Positions 7,853 to 15,842 of a DNA stretch of 59,472 nt are shown piece after piece. Under the pieces are notes generated by a model. The model had not been told where the DNA came from. It did not search any database and worked only from the letters and a program-made list of their open reading frames with translations. Made by a program: the position numbers and the translations under genes. The stretch lies in NCBI GenBank assembly GCA_944324685.1, contig CALUXG010000022.1:1-59472 (forward strand). Direction: 5' to 3'. Positions within the stretch are counted from its first letter, which is position 1, and every line of letters begins with the position of its first letter. The stretch comes from an uncultured Elusimicrobiales bacterium (GTDB lineage: Bacteria > Elusimicrobiota > Elusimicrobia > Elusimicrobiales > Elusimicrobiaceae).

Positions 7853-8677
7853 TTAGAAGCGTACGAAGCGTACCACTTTCAGTTCGCCTCCCAGCGCTTT
7901 GGATTCTTCAGCCAGATAATCGGCAACGGTTTTTTTGTTGTCTTTAATGGTCGGCTGTTCCAACAGGCAGGTTTCTTTGGCAAACTTTTTGATTTTTCCG
8001 GGCAGCATTTTGGCGATCATTTCTTCAGGCTTTCCTTCATTTTTTGCCTGCGTGCGGTAAATATCCAGCTCGCGGTCAATGTCGGCCTGAGGAATATCCT
8101 TGGCGTCCACCCACATGGTTTGCATGCCTACGGTGTGCATGGCCAAGCCGCGGGCGATTTCCTGCACTTTATCCGCGTCTTTGCAGCCGGCGGCGGAAAG
8201 CTCTAAAAGAGAGGCTTTCTTATTATCGGAGTGTACGTAAGAGGCGATGACGTTGCCTTCGGCGGGCGTCCAGTTGTAAGCGCCTTTGAACGTGGTGTTC
8301 TCTCCGAATTTGGGGGCTTTTTCCACAATCAGATTTTTAATATGTTCGTCGGCGGTATAGTCGCTGATTTCGGGGTGTTTAAGCACATAGTCGGCAATGT
8401 CGTCGGCAAGGGCGATAAAATCCGGCGTTTTTGCCACGAAATCGGTTTCGCAGCCCAAATAGGCCATGGCGTAATGCGTGCCGTCCGTTTTTACGGATAC
8501 GCGGCCTTCTTTGGTGGCTCTGTCGGCGCGTTTAGCCAAGTCGGCCAAACCTTTTTTGCGCAAAGCGACAATAGCCTGTTCCATATCATTGTTGTTTTCT
8601 TCCAAGGCTTTTTTGCAAGCCATCAGGCCTGCGCCCGTTTTTTCTCTTAAAATCTTAATGTTTTCGGATAAAGACAT
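7853..8677 (-). CDS. tsf: Elongation factor Ts
   Basis: 274 residues from ATG 8677. EF-Ts exchanges GDP on EF-Tu. The N-terminal UBA-like domain includes LREKTGAGLMACKKALEE. Residues near 79-83 carry the TDFV motif that contacts EF-Tu (CETDFVAKTPDF). The core and C-terminal helices follow. The longer frame to 8728 is rejected, because GGAGAAA lies properly before 8677 and family proteins begin at this point. It is 57 nt downstream of rpsB and co-transcribed with it. Confidence 0.96.
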   Translation of the reverse strand: MSLSENIKILREKTGAGLMACKKALEENNNDMEQAIVALRKKGLADLAKRADRATKEGRVSVKTDGTHYAMAYLGCETDFVAKTPDFIALADDIADYVLKHPEISDYTADEHIKNLIVEKAPKFGENTTFKGAYNWTPAEGNVIASYVHSDNKKASLLELSAAGCKDADKVQEIARGLAMHTVGMQTMWVDAKDIPQADIDRELDIYRTQAKNEGKPEEMIAKMLPGKIKKFAKETCLLEQPTIKDNKKTVADYLAEESKALGGELKVVRFVRF

Positions 8678-8734
8678 GATTTTCTCCTGACAAGTCAAAT
8701 CGTCGGGCCGGTTAGGACCGGCCCGCAATGGAAT

Positions 8735-9820
8735 TTATTTTTCTTCCGCGGCGGCCGGTTCTTCGGCTTTGGCTTCTTCTTTTTCTTCAGCCTTTACGGA
8801 TTTTTTGGCCGTGGTTTTCTTAGCCGTGGTTTTTTTGGTTGCCGTTTTTTTGGCCGTGGTTTTTTTAGCTGTGGTTTTTTTGGCCGGTTTTTCTTCTTTT
8901 GCGGCAGCTTCTTCGGCTGGTGCTTTTTCTTCCTCTTTGATTTCTTCTTTTACCGTTTCCTCTGTTTGCTGTACGGGTTGTTCGCTGTCGGAGGCGGTTT
9001 GCTCGGCCGCTTGAGCTTCTTGTTCGGCTTTTTCGCCAGCCAGCATGGCGCTTTCAAAAGCTTGGGCCATGGTCGGGTTGGAGGGGGCTTTTTCTCCATC
9101 TTCCGTTACGGCCTGCGCCGGTTGCTTGGCCGCTTCGGCTTCGGCTTTTCCTTCCAAAACCGCATCGGCAATGGCGGCGCAAAAGAGCTTAATGGAGCGA
9201 GCTGCATCGTCGTTGCCCGGGACAGGTACGTCTATCAAGTCGGGGTCGCAGTTCGTATCGCATACGGCCACCACGGGAATGCCCAGTACATGAGATTCGC
9301 GCACGGCACCGGCGGTGTCCACCGGATCGATGACAAATACCACGTCCGGCAGCACTTTCATTTCGCGGATGCCGCCCAAAAGTTTTTGCAAGCGATTCAA
9401 TTCTTTGGACAAGCGGCTGGCTTCTTTTTTGGAAATGGCTTTGAATACGCCGGAAGCTTCCCATTTTTCCAATTCATTCATGCGTTCAATGGATTTCTTG
9501 ACGGTTTGGAAGTTGGTCAAAGTACCGCCCAACCATTTTTCGTGAATGCAGTATACGCCGGCGCGTGCAGCTTCGGTCGCAATGGCTTCTTGCGCTTGTT
9601 TTTTGGTGCCGACAAACAAAAATTTGGAGCCTTTTTTGGATTCTTCTTTAACGAATGCGCAGGCTTTTTTAAGTTCTTTGGCGGTTTTTTGCAGATCTAA
9701 GATATGTACCCCGTTGCGTTCGCCGAAGATATAGCGGCTCATTTTGGGGTTCCAGCGGGAGGTTTGATGTCCAAAATGCACACCCGCTTCCAACATGGAT
9801 TTCATGGATACGTTGCTCAT
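8735..9820 (-). CDS. rpsB: Ribosomal protein S2 with long charged tail
   Basis: 361 residues, against about 230-260 for most S2 proteins. Residues 1 to about 230 are a normal S2, with [13 protein letters not shown] near 16-28 and the conserved [15 protein letters not shown] region. From about 240 the chain is low complexity, rich in Ala, Glu and Lys. Residues 314-338 form five near-perfect KKTTA pentads encoded by a DNA repeat at 8807-8881. The final part is Glu/Ala/Lys rich. The tail resembles histone H1-like DNA- or RNA-binding tails. Whether it is present on ribosomes is unknown. Confidence 0.95.
   Translation of the reverse strand: MSNVSMKSMLEAGVHFGHQTSRWNPKMSRYIFGERNGVHILDLQKTAKELKKACAFVKEESKKGSKFLFVGTKKQAQEAIATEAARAGVYCIHEKWLGGTLTNFQTVKKSIERMNELEKWEASGVFKAISKKEASRLSKELNRLQKLLGGIREMKVLPDVVFVIDPVDTAGAVRESHVLGIPVVAVCDTNCDPDLIDVPVPGNDDAARSIKLFCAAIADAVLEGKAEAEAAKQPAQAVTEDGEKAPSNPTMAQAFESAMLAGEKAEQEAQAAEQTASDSEQPVQQTEETVKEEIKEEEKAPAEEAAAKEEKPAKKTTAKKTTAKKTATKKTTAKKTTAKKSVKAEEKEEAKAEEPAAAEEK
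8807..8881 (-). repeat. KKTTA-encoding tandem repeat in rpsB
   Basis: Five 15-nt units encoding Lys-Lys-Thr-Thr-Ala, the third varied to Lys-Lys-Thr-Ala-Thr. It is prone to slippage, so unit number may vary between strains. Confidence 0.75.
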
Positions 9821-9950
9821 TATACTCTCCTTGTGAGGCTAGGGCCAAAATTAGAGAAAGGGCTTCTCCGGCGGCCGTCGCCCGAGTTTATGAGGGGAAG
9901 GGCTTTGATTTGCAACCGTGTTGCGCCACGCCAATCATAAACCTACATAT

Positions 9951-9961
9951 ATTATAGCAAA
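9951..9961 (-). promoter_or_regulatory. rpsB promoter (extended -10)
   Basis: TTTGCTATAAT on the minus strand, with TATAAT at 9951-9956. It lies immediately after the terminator of the upstream gene. It leaves a GC-rich leader of about 120 nt before rpsB, long enough for S2 autoregulation, though no known leader fold was recognised. Confidence 0.65.
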
Positions 9962-9989
9962 AAAAGACGCGCCCTTGCAGAGCGCGTCT
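9959..9989 (-). terminator. Terminator of the secreted repeat gene
   Basis: Arms AGACGCGC (9965-9972) and GCGCGTCT (9982-9989), followed on the minus strand by seven T. Confidence 0.85.
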
Positions 9990-10007
9990 GTGAAAAGACA
10001 AACTTTC

Positions 10008-10571
10008 TTAGAAACGGCCGTTGACCAAAATCATGGCAGGGAACCAACCGTTGCGGGCGATGTTGGCCAATCCGATTTGCAAACCATAAATTTCTTCCGT
10101 ATAGTTTACAAAGCCGAACTGCAAGCCGTTGACGGATTTGGCGTAGTTGACAAAACCCAATTGTACGCCGGTAAACGTATCAGATACGTTTCCAAAACCC
10201 CATTGCACGCCGGTAAAGCCTTGTCTGTTGAAATTGACCAAGCCGGTCTGCAAACCGGTAAACTGATCAGACATGGACAACAGGGCAGCTTGCCAACCTT
10301 TGAACTCCGGCGTAACGGCCAAAATCCACGCCCATTGAATACCGACGAAGTCATTTTTGGCGTTGGCATAGAGCAAATCCAACTGTACGCCCGACACGTG
10401 TTCGGCCGTGGAGCCAATACCTAAATCCAAACCGACGATTTCGTCTAGGTTATTGTTGGGAACGGCTACCGCAATGCGATCCCAAAGGGACAATTTTACA
10501 TTGGAGTTCCCGTAAGCCATGGCAGGCAGCGCCGCTACGGCTAAGAGAAGAGTAAGGACTAGTTTTTTCAT
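10008..10571 (-). CDS. Exported GLQxGFVN-repeat surface protein
   Basis: 187 residues. A signal peptide (Lys-Lys, hydrophobic core, Ala-Met-Ala near 17-19) predicts export. The mature part is built of repeats of about 14-20 residues with the pattern Gly-hydrophobic-Gln-x-Gly-hydrophobic-hydrophobic-Asn, such as GVQLGFVNYA and GLQFGFVNYT. This matches the LA_2272/VC2662-type surface repeat proteins, predicted beta structures of unknown function. It is monocistronic, with its own promoter region and terminator. An outer membrane or periplasmic location is inferred. Confidence 0.7.
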   Translation of the reverse strand: MKKLVLTLLLAVAALPAMAYGNSNVKLSLWDRIAVAVPNNNLDEIVGLDLGIGSTAEHVSGVQLDLLYANAKNDFVGIQWAWILAVTPEFKGWQAALLSMSDQFTGLQTGLVNFNRQGFTGVQWGFGNVSDTFTGVQLGFVNYAKSVNGLQFGFVNYTEEIYGLQIGLANIARNGWFPAMILVNGRF

Positions 10572-10721
10572 TTCGCTTTCTCCTTAATGGAATAGTGCTT
10601 ACTCTTTTATTGTAACTTTTTTCCGTACGCAGGGTAAAATTTTAATAAGGTTACATGCGCATCTGGCGTGCTGTCCGTAAAAAATGCTTCCAAAATAGTA
10701 AAATATATATAAAGGAGAATT

Positions 10722-12230
10722 ATGAAAATATACGCCGTTTCTTTTAATCCGCGTGCGGCTGACATGACCGCCAACGCGGAGAATATAGCACGTTTGCTGC
10801 AAACCGCTTCCGCGCAGGCGGATATGCTTCTTCTGCCGGAAGCCGCTCTGTGCGGCTGTCCGTTGTATGATTTGTTTGATGACAAACGTTTGGCAAAACA
10901 AAATACGGAAGCTTTGAAGACGATAGCCAAACACACCAAAGACATTGCCTGTGTGGCTGGATACGTGGATGTGGTAAACAAAGAGCCTGTCAGCGCCGCT
11001 GCTTTTATATATAAAGGAAAGATTACCAAAATTTTTGACGATGAGACTGTGGAATATAAAGGCCGGACGTTCAGAATATGTTTGGGGGATTTAAGCCAAT
11101 ATTCCTCCGTTTCCGACACGGATTTGGTGTTGAATATCTGCGCTTTGCCGTATCGCCAAGGGCAAACGCCTCAGCGTCTGGAAACGTTAAAAAAAGCCGC
11201 TAAAAAATTTGGCGCGCCGCTGCTTTCGCTGAATTTGCTGGGGGGAGGAGACGGTTTGGTTTTTGACGGATTGTTTACCTCTTTGAACCGCAAAGGAGAG
11301 ATTACTTTCATTACTCATCCGTTTCAGGAGCAGAGCGTGCTGTGGGACTTGGATGAAAAATCCGCCGCTGTTTCGTTTAAGTATGACGAAATGGGGGAGT
11401 TGTTGGAAGCGCTGACGTTTTCCATACGGGACCAAATTGTCAAATGCGGCATGGACAAAGCGGTGCTGGGCCTTTCTGGCGGGCTGGACAGTGCGGTGGT
11501 GGCCGTTTTGGCCGCACGGGCGTTGGGGGGAGAGAGCGTCTGGGCGGTGGGTATGCCTTTTCGTTATACCAGCCAATTAAGCAAAGATTTGGCGGAAGCT
11601 TTGGCCAAAAATCTGAAAATCAATCATGAAAGAATCTCCATCGCTGCGGCGTTTGACGCCGTCAAATCCGGCATACTGCATATTTCTTCCCATCCCAAAG
11701 ATTTGACGGAGCAGAATTTGCAGGCGCGCCTGCGGGCAAATATTTTAATGACTTTGTCTTCCGAATTGGGCGCCATGGTGCTTTCTTGCGGCAACAAAAG
11801 CGAAGCCGCCGTGGGATATTGCACTTTATACGGTGATACGTGCGGGGGCCTGATGCCTTTGGGAGACGTCTACAAAAGCGACCTGTACAAGTTGGCCCGT
11901 TATATCAACAGAGAAAAAGAAATTATTCCGCAGGGCATTATTGAGCGCGCTCCCACGGCGGAATTGGCCACCGGACAAACCGATCAGGATACCCTTCCGC
12001 CGTATCCCGTTCTGGACAAAATTATACGCGCATATTGGGAGGAACAGCTGCCGGCGGCGGAAATTATCAAAAAATATAAATTGTCAAAAACCGTGGTAAT
12101 GGACGTATTGGCCCGCATAGACGCTTCGGATTTCAAACGCCGCCAGTGTCCGCCCGCTACGCAAATAAGCCGCTTTGCGCTGGGGGAACGTTTGCGTCCG
12201 ATAGCTAAAAAAATTACGCCGCAGCTGTAA
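10722..12230 (+). CDS. nadE: NAD synthetase with degenerate glutaminase domain
   Basis: 502 residues, shorter than the usual 540-580 of glutamine-dependent enzymes. It makes NAD from deamido-NAD and ATP. The C-terminal synthetase half is intact, with the P-loop SGGLDS at 252-257. The N-terminal nitrilase-type half keeps Glu40 and Cys120. It lacks the segment that normally carries the catalytic Lys and the Pro-Asn-Tyr-Gly-Val-Phe motif: residues 99-113 bridge directly to the Cys strand. Cys-Glu-Asp is Cys-Leu-Gly-Asp here, and Gly-Gly-Gln-Asp-Glu is Gly-Gly-Gly-Asp-Gly. It probably uses free ammonia. AAGGAG precedes the ATG. Confidence 0.9.
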   Translation: MKIYAVSFNPRAADMTANAENIARLLQTASAQADMLLLPEAALCGCPLYDLFDDKRLAKQNTEALKTIAKHTKDIACVAGYVDVVNKEPVSAAAFIYKGKITKIFDDETVEYKGRTFRICLGDLSQYSSVSDTDLVLNICALPYRQGQTPQRLETLKKAAKKFGAPLLSLNLLGGGDGLVFDGLFTSLNRKGEITFITHPFQEQSVLWDLDEKSAAVSFKYDEMGELLEALTFSIRDQIVKCGMDKAVLGLSGGLDSAVVAVLAARALGGESVWAVGMPFRYTSQLSKDLAEALAKNLKINHERISIAAAFDAVKSGILHISSHPKDLTEQNLQARLRANILMTLSSELGAMVLSCGNKSEAAVGYCTLYGDTCGGLMPLGDVYKSDLYKLARYINREKEIIPQGIIERAPTAELATGQTDQDTLPPYPVLDKIIRAYWEEQLPAAEIIKKYKLSKTVVMDVLARIDASDFKRRQCPPATQISRFALGERLRPIAKKITPQL

Positions 12231-12242
12231 AGCTTGTTTTGA

Positions 12243-12286
12243 CCGTGCGGGGGAAATGCCCCGCACGGCAGGTTTGTTTTTGGGCA
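12243..12286 (+). terminator. Hairpin after nadE
   Basis: A 10-bp stem, CCGTGCGGGG with CCCCGCACGG (12243-12252 and 12259-12268), followed by a broken T-run. Probably a terminator. Confidence 0.6.
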
Positions 12287-12324
12287 GAACAGAGCCGGAC
12301 GTACAGAAAACGCTGTTTATCAAT

Positions 12325-12334
12325 TTGCTACAAT
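12325..12334 (+). promoter_or_regulatory. yceD promoter (extended -10)
   Basis: TTGCTACAAT, with TACAAT at 12329-12334, ending 7 nt before the ATG at 12342. This predicts a leaderless transcript. Confidence 0.6.
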
Positions 12335-12341
12335 AAAACAT

Positions 12342-12833
12342 ATGGAAAATGATTTTTATCAAAATTATGAAGTGCCTGAAGATCTTCGCTTTCGCACGCA
12401 GGATATTTTGCGCAACGGAGGTCTGAGGTGTTCTGCCAAGCTGGCGCCTAAATACTTTGAAAATATTTTTACGCCGCCCAATAAAATCACGGAAGTGCGC
12501 ATAGAACTGGAGTTTTGGCCTGCCGGCAAGGAAATCATGGCCCGCGGCCGGGTGTGGGGCAAACGGCGGGTGCGCTGCGATCGGTGCTTGAAAGAAACCG
12601 TACAGGATTTTGATGAAAATTTTTTGGAGAGTTATAGCGTTCAAAGCGAAATAATTGATATAATGTTACTTGTGCGGCAAACGCTTGCGTTGACCGAGGA
12701 TATTCAGTTTTTGTGTGCGCCGGATTGCAAGGGCCTCTGCTCTCAGTGCGGTAAAAACTTAAACGAAGGCCCGTGTTCATGCCGTCCGCCCATGCTTTCG
12801 CCGTTTGCGGCGTTAAAAGGAAAATTTAAGTAA
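12342..12833 (+). CDS. yceD: DUF177/YceD family protein
   Basis: 163 residues of the DUF177 family, known to sit before rpmF and linked to 23S rRNA and ribosome assembly. Zinc-type cysteines CDRC near 84-87 and the C-terminal CxxxCxxC pattern (CAPDCKGLCSQCG) are conserved family marks. No ribosome site is seen; the -10 element lies just before the ATG. It starts the unit yceD, rpmF, plsX, fabG, acpP, rnc. Confidence 0.9.
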   Translation: MENDFYQNYEVPEDLRFRTQDILRNGGLRCSAKLAPKYFENIFTPPNKITEVRIELEFWPAGKEIMARGRVWGKRRVRCDRCLKETVQDFDENFLESYSVQSEIIDIMLLVRQTLALTEDIQFLCAPDCKGLCSQCGKNLNEGPCSCRPPMLSPFAALKGKFK

Positions 12834-12870
12834 ATTCATTTGACGTTTCAAATGTATAGGAGTAAATACA

Positions 12871-13074
12871 ATGCCTAATCCGAAGAAAAAACATACCCGT
12901 TCCAGAAGAGATATGAGACGGTCCCATAATTCCGTCATTGAAGTGGCGCAGTTGGTGGAATGTCCCAATTGCAAGGCTATGCGCCTGCCCCACAACGTAT
13001 GTCCCTCTTGCGGGTTCTATAAAGACCGTGTGGTCGTCGCTCCGAAAGCGGCCAAAAAAGAAGAAGCCAAATAA
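12871..13074 (+). CDS. rpmF: Ribosomal protein L32
   Basis: 67 residues, normal size. The basic N-terminus PNPKKKHTRSRRDMRRSH and the zinc ribbon CPNC...CPSC (about 31-34 and 45-48) identify L32 of the zinc-binding type. A TAGGAG ribosome site precedes the ATG. It is followed after 7 nt by plsX, the widespread pairing that links ribosome and phospholipid synthesis. Confidence 0.97.
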   Translation: MPNPKKKHTRSRRDMRRSHNSVIEVAQLVECPNCKAMRLPHNVCPSCGFYKDRVVVAPKAAKKEEAK

Positions 13075-13081
13075 TCTTCCT

Positions 13082-14137
13082 ATGATAAAAATAGCCCTAG
13101 ACGCTTTAGGCGGGGATTTCGGAGCCGGCCCAAATGTGCGCGGCGCCGTGGAGGCGGCCAAGCGCTTGGAAGCGGAGATTATTCTGGTCGGAGACCAGAC
13201 CGTTATCGGCCGCGAGTTGTCCGCCATGGGCTATAAGGCTTTGCCGAAAAATATTTCCGTGGTCAACGCCCCCGACGTCATAGACATGGGGGCGGATCCC
13301 GCACGGGAAGTGCGTTCTAAAAAAACGGCCAGTATTGTCGTTTGTGCTGAGTTGGTGCATAAAGGCGCGGCGGACGCTTTTGTTTCCGCCGGACACAGCG
13401 GAGCCGCTATGGTGGCCGCCTTACTGCGCATGGGACGCATAAAAGGCGTATTGCGGCCGGCCATCGCCACCCCAATGCCTACCTATGAGGGCGTGAGCCT
13501 GCTTTTGGACGGCGGCGCCAATGCCGATTGCAAGCCGCTGCATTTGTTGCAGTTTGCGGTGATGGGTTCCGCCTATATGGAGCAAGTATTTGATCTGAAA
13601 GAGCCGTCCGTGGGCATTTTGTCCATAGGCGAAGAGGAGACCAAAGGCAATCATCTGGTGAAATCTACCGTGCCGTATATGCGCGACATTGGCGTCAATT
13701 TCAAAGGCACCGTGGAAGGACGTGATATAAATACAGGAGAGACGGACGTTATCGTCTGCGACGGTTTTGTGGGAAATATTGTGCTGAAAATGGCGGAAGG
13801 ATTGGCCAAAACCCTTTTGAATATGATTAAACGCGAGATTAAAAAGCGTCCGCTGGCTATGGCCGGTGCGATGCTTTCCAAGGGCGCGTTTAAGGCCGTC
13901 AAAGACCATACCAATCCGGACAATTACGGAGGCGCTCCTCTGCTGGGCGTTAATGGCGTGGCCATCATTTCCCATGGCAAATCCAACGAACTAGCTATTT
14001 TTAACGCTTTGAAAACGGCTAAAAAATTGGTACAAAAAGATTTTATCGGTGGCGTTGCGCAAAAAATAGCCGCGCTGAAAGATACGTTCGCCCGCATTGA
14101 AGAGGAATGTGCCAAAGAAGGGGTAAACCATGAATGA
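13082..14137 (+). CDS. plsX: Phosphate acyltransferase PlsX
   Basis: 351 residues from ATG 13082. It converts acyl-ACP to acyl-phosphate for the PlsY route to lysophosphatidate. It begins with IALDALGGDFGAGPNV, the conserved N-terminal segment. Other family marks are SAGHSGAAM near 102-110 and the Asn-Tyr-Gly-Gly-Ala-Pro-Leu-Leu-Gly segment near 281-289. The frame is open further upstream, but that part overlaps rpmF. It overlaps fabG by 8 nt. Confidence 0.96.
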   Translation: MIKIALDALGGDFGAGPNVRGAVEAAKRLEAEIILVGDQTVIGRELSAMGYKALPKNISVVNAPDVIDMGADPAREVRSKKTASIVVCAELVHKGAADAFVSAGHSGAAMVAALLRMGRIKGVLRPAIATPMPTYEGVSLLLDGGANADCKPLHLLQFAVMGSAYMEQVFDLKEPSVGILSIGEEETKGNHLVKSTVPYMRDIGVNFKGTVEGRDINTGETDVIVCDGFVGNIVLKMAEGLAKTLLNMIKREIKKRPLAMAGAMLSKGAFKAVKDHTNPDNYGGAPLLGVNGVAIISHGKSNELAIFNALKTAKKLVQKDFIGGVAQKIAALKDTFARIEEECAKEGVNHE

Positions 14138-14873
14138 GTTTCAGGGACAAAAAGTGGCTGTTACGGGCGCGACGCGCGGCATAGGTCTGGCCATAGCCGA
14201 GGCTTTTGCCCAAGCCGGAGCGGATGTGGCCGTTTGCGGTACGAATGAAGAATTGTTGCAAAAAACGCAGCAGCATTTGTCTTCTTTCGGCGGCAAAGTC
14301 TTCGCGCTGAAAACGGATATTTCCAAAGCGGCGGATTGTGATGCATTTATTTCAGCCGTCGTGAAAGAGCTGGGCGGCTTGGATGTTTTGGTAAACAATG
14401 CCGGCATTACCAAAGACGGGCTGGCGGTGCGCATGCGGCCCGAAGACTGGAATGCAGTTATTGACGTGAATTTAACGGGAACGTTTTTTATGTCCAAAGC
14501 GGCGCTGAAAGTCATGTTTAAGCAGCGCGGCGGCAATATTGTCAATATTTCTTCCGTTATCGGAGAAATGGGCAATGCCGGCCAAGCCAATTATGCGGCC
14601 AGCAAAGCGGGTATTATCGGCCTGACCAAATCGCTGGCGAAAGAATTTGGCTCGCGCGGCGTACGTGTCAATGCGGTGGCGCCCGGTTTTGTCCGTACCG
14701 CCATGACCGACGCCATGAGCGAAGAAATGAAAGAAAAGGCTTTTGAAGCCATCCCGCTCAAACGTTTTGCAGAACCGCAGGACATCGCCAAAGCAGTGAT
14801 GTTTTTGGCCAGCCGGAACGCGGCTTATATTACGGGCCACGTGCTGGCCGTGAACGGCGGACTTTATATTTAA
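14130..14873 (+). CDS. fabG: 3-oxoacyl-ACP reductase FabG
   Basis: 247 residues, a short-chain dehydrogenase. It reduces 3-oxoacyl-ACP with NADPH in fatty acid elongation. TGATRGIG near 11-18 binds the cofactor, and NNAG near 87-90 is conserved. The catalytic Ser-Tyr-Lys set is in NISSVIGE and NYAASKAG. Its place between plsX and acpP supports FabG over other reductases. fabH and fabD, often present in this cluster, are absent from the window. Confidence 0.93.
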   Translation: MNEFQGQKVAVTGATRGIGLAIAEAFAQAGADVAVCGTNEELLQKTQQHLSSFGGKVFALKTDISKAADCDAFISAVVKELGGLDVLVNNAGITKDGLAVRMRPEDWNAVIDVNLTGTFFMSKAALKVMFKQRGGNIVNISSVIGEMGNAGQANYAASKAGIIGLTKSLAKEFGSRGVRVNAVAPGFVRTAMTDAMSEEMKEKAFEAIPLKRFAEPQDIAKAVMFLASRNAAYITGHVLAVNGGLYI

Positions 14874-14894
14874 AAAGTAAATTCGGAGGACAAC

Positions 14895-15140
14895 ATGTCT
14901 GTAGAAAACGTGCAAGAAAGAGTAAAAAATATCATCGTGGAACAATTGGGCGTGGAAGCCGATCAGGTAAAACCCGAAGCCCAATTCGTCAATGACTTGG
15001 GTGCAGACTCTTTGGACACCGTGGAGCTGATTATGGCTCTTGAAGAAGAATTTGACATTGAAATTCCCGATGATGTGGCCGAAAAAATCAAAAGCGTCGG
15101 CGAAGCCGTAAAATATATTGAAGCCAACGCTAAAAAATAA
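14895..15140 (+). CDS. acpP: Acyl carrier protein
   Basis: 81 residues, acidic, a four-helix carrier. The phosphopantetheine serine lies in [10 protein letters not shown] near residues 36-45. GGAGG precedes the ATG. It is the product carrier for FabG and the acyl donor for PlsX, which are encoded immediately upstream. Confidence 0.97.
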   Translation: MSVENVQERVKNIIVEQLGVEADQVKPEAQFVNDLGADSLDTVELIMALEEEFDIEIPDDVAEKIKSVGEAVKYIEANAKK

Positions 15141-15148
15141 CCTAACGT

Positions 15149-15826
15149 GTGTCAGAATTAGAAAACATCATTGGTTATTGTTTTAAGAACGAAGCGATTT
15201 TGCGGGAAGCACTCACTCATAAATCTTTTGCGGGGGAGCACCGGTCTGTCCGCCATAACGAAAGGCTGGAGTTCCTAGGCGACAGTATTCTGGGCGCTTT
15301 TGTGGCCGATTATATTTACCGCCGATGTCCGCACAGCGAGGAGGGGGTGCTTTCCAAAATCAAGTCCAACTTGGTGTCCAGACATAATTTGTACCTGTGG
15401 GCCAAAAAGCTGGATTTAGGGCGTTTTTTGCGCTTGGGCCATGGAGAATTGGCCGCCGGCGGGCGCCAGCGCGACAGCATATTGTCCAATGCTATGGAGG
15501 CGGTCATTGGCGCCGTGTACTTGGACGGAGGATATGAGGCCGTGCAGAAAGTGGCGCTGCCGTGGGTGGTTACGCAGCCGCTGGAGCAGGACGGCGGCGA
15601 TTATAAGAGCCAGCTGCAGGAGTTTATCCAAAAACGCGGCCGCAATACGCCTCAGTATGAAGTCGTACAAACCGTAGGGCCTGAACATAATAAGATTTTC
15701 ACCGTGGAAGTATTGCTTGACGGAAAACGTTTGGCTCTTGGAAAGGGTCATAATAAAAAACAGGCCGAACAAGACGCCGCTCATAACGCGTATGTTCATC
15801 TGAACCAAAAACTAAGCGGCAAATAA
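15149..15826 (+). CDS. rnc: Ribonuclease III
   Basis: 225 residues. It cleaves double-stranded RNA, including rRNA precursors. The catalytic signature NERLEFLGDSILG lies near residues 37-49 and the second acidic site in NAMEAVIGAVYLD. A dsRNA-binding domain occupies the C-terminal 70 residues, with GKGHNKKQAEQDAA. It starts with GTG 8 nt after acpP and has no clear ribosome site, so translation may be coupled. Confidence 0.96.
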   Translation: MSELENIIGYCFKNEAILREALTHKSFAGEHRSVRHNERLEFLGDSILGAFVADYIYRRCPHSEEGVLSKIKSNLVSRHNLYLWAKKLDLGRFLRLGHGELAAGGRQRDSILSNAMEAVIGAVYLDGGYEAVQKVALPWVVTQPLEQDGGDYKSQLQEFIQKRGRNTPQYEVVQTVGPEHNKIFTVEVLLDGKRLALGKGHNKKQAEQDAAHNAYVHLNQKLSGK

Positions 15827-15842
15827 AAACGGAGGCCATACC

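Noticed and set aside
12938-13081. Upstream extension of plsX
   Set aside because: Overlaps rpmF in another frame; PlsX family proteins start at 13082.
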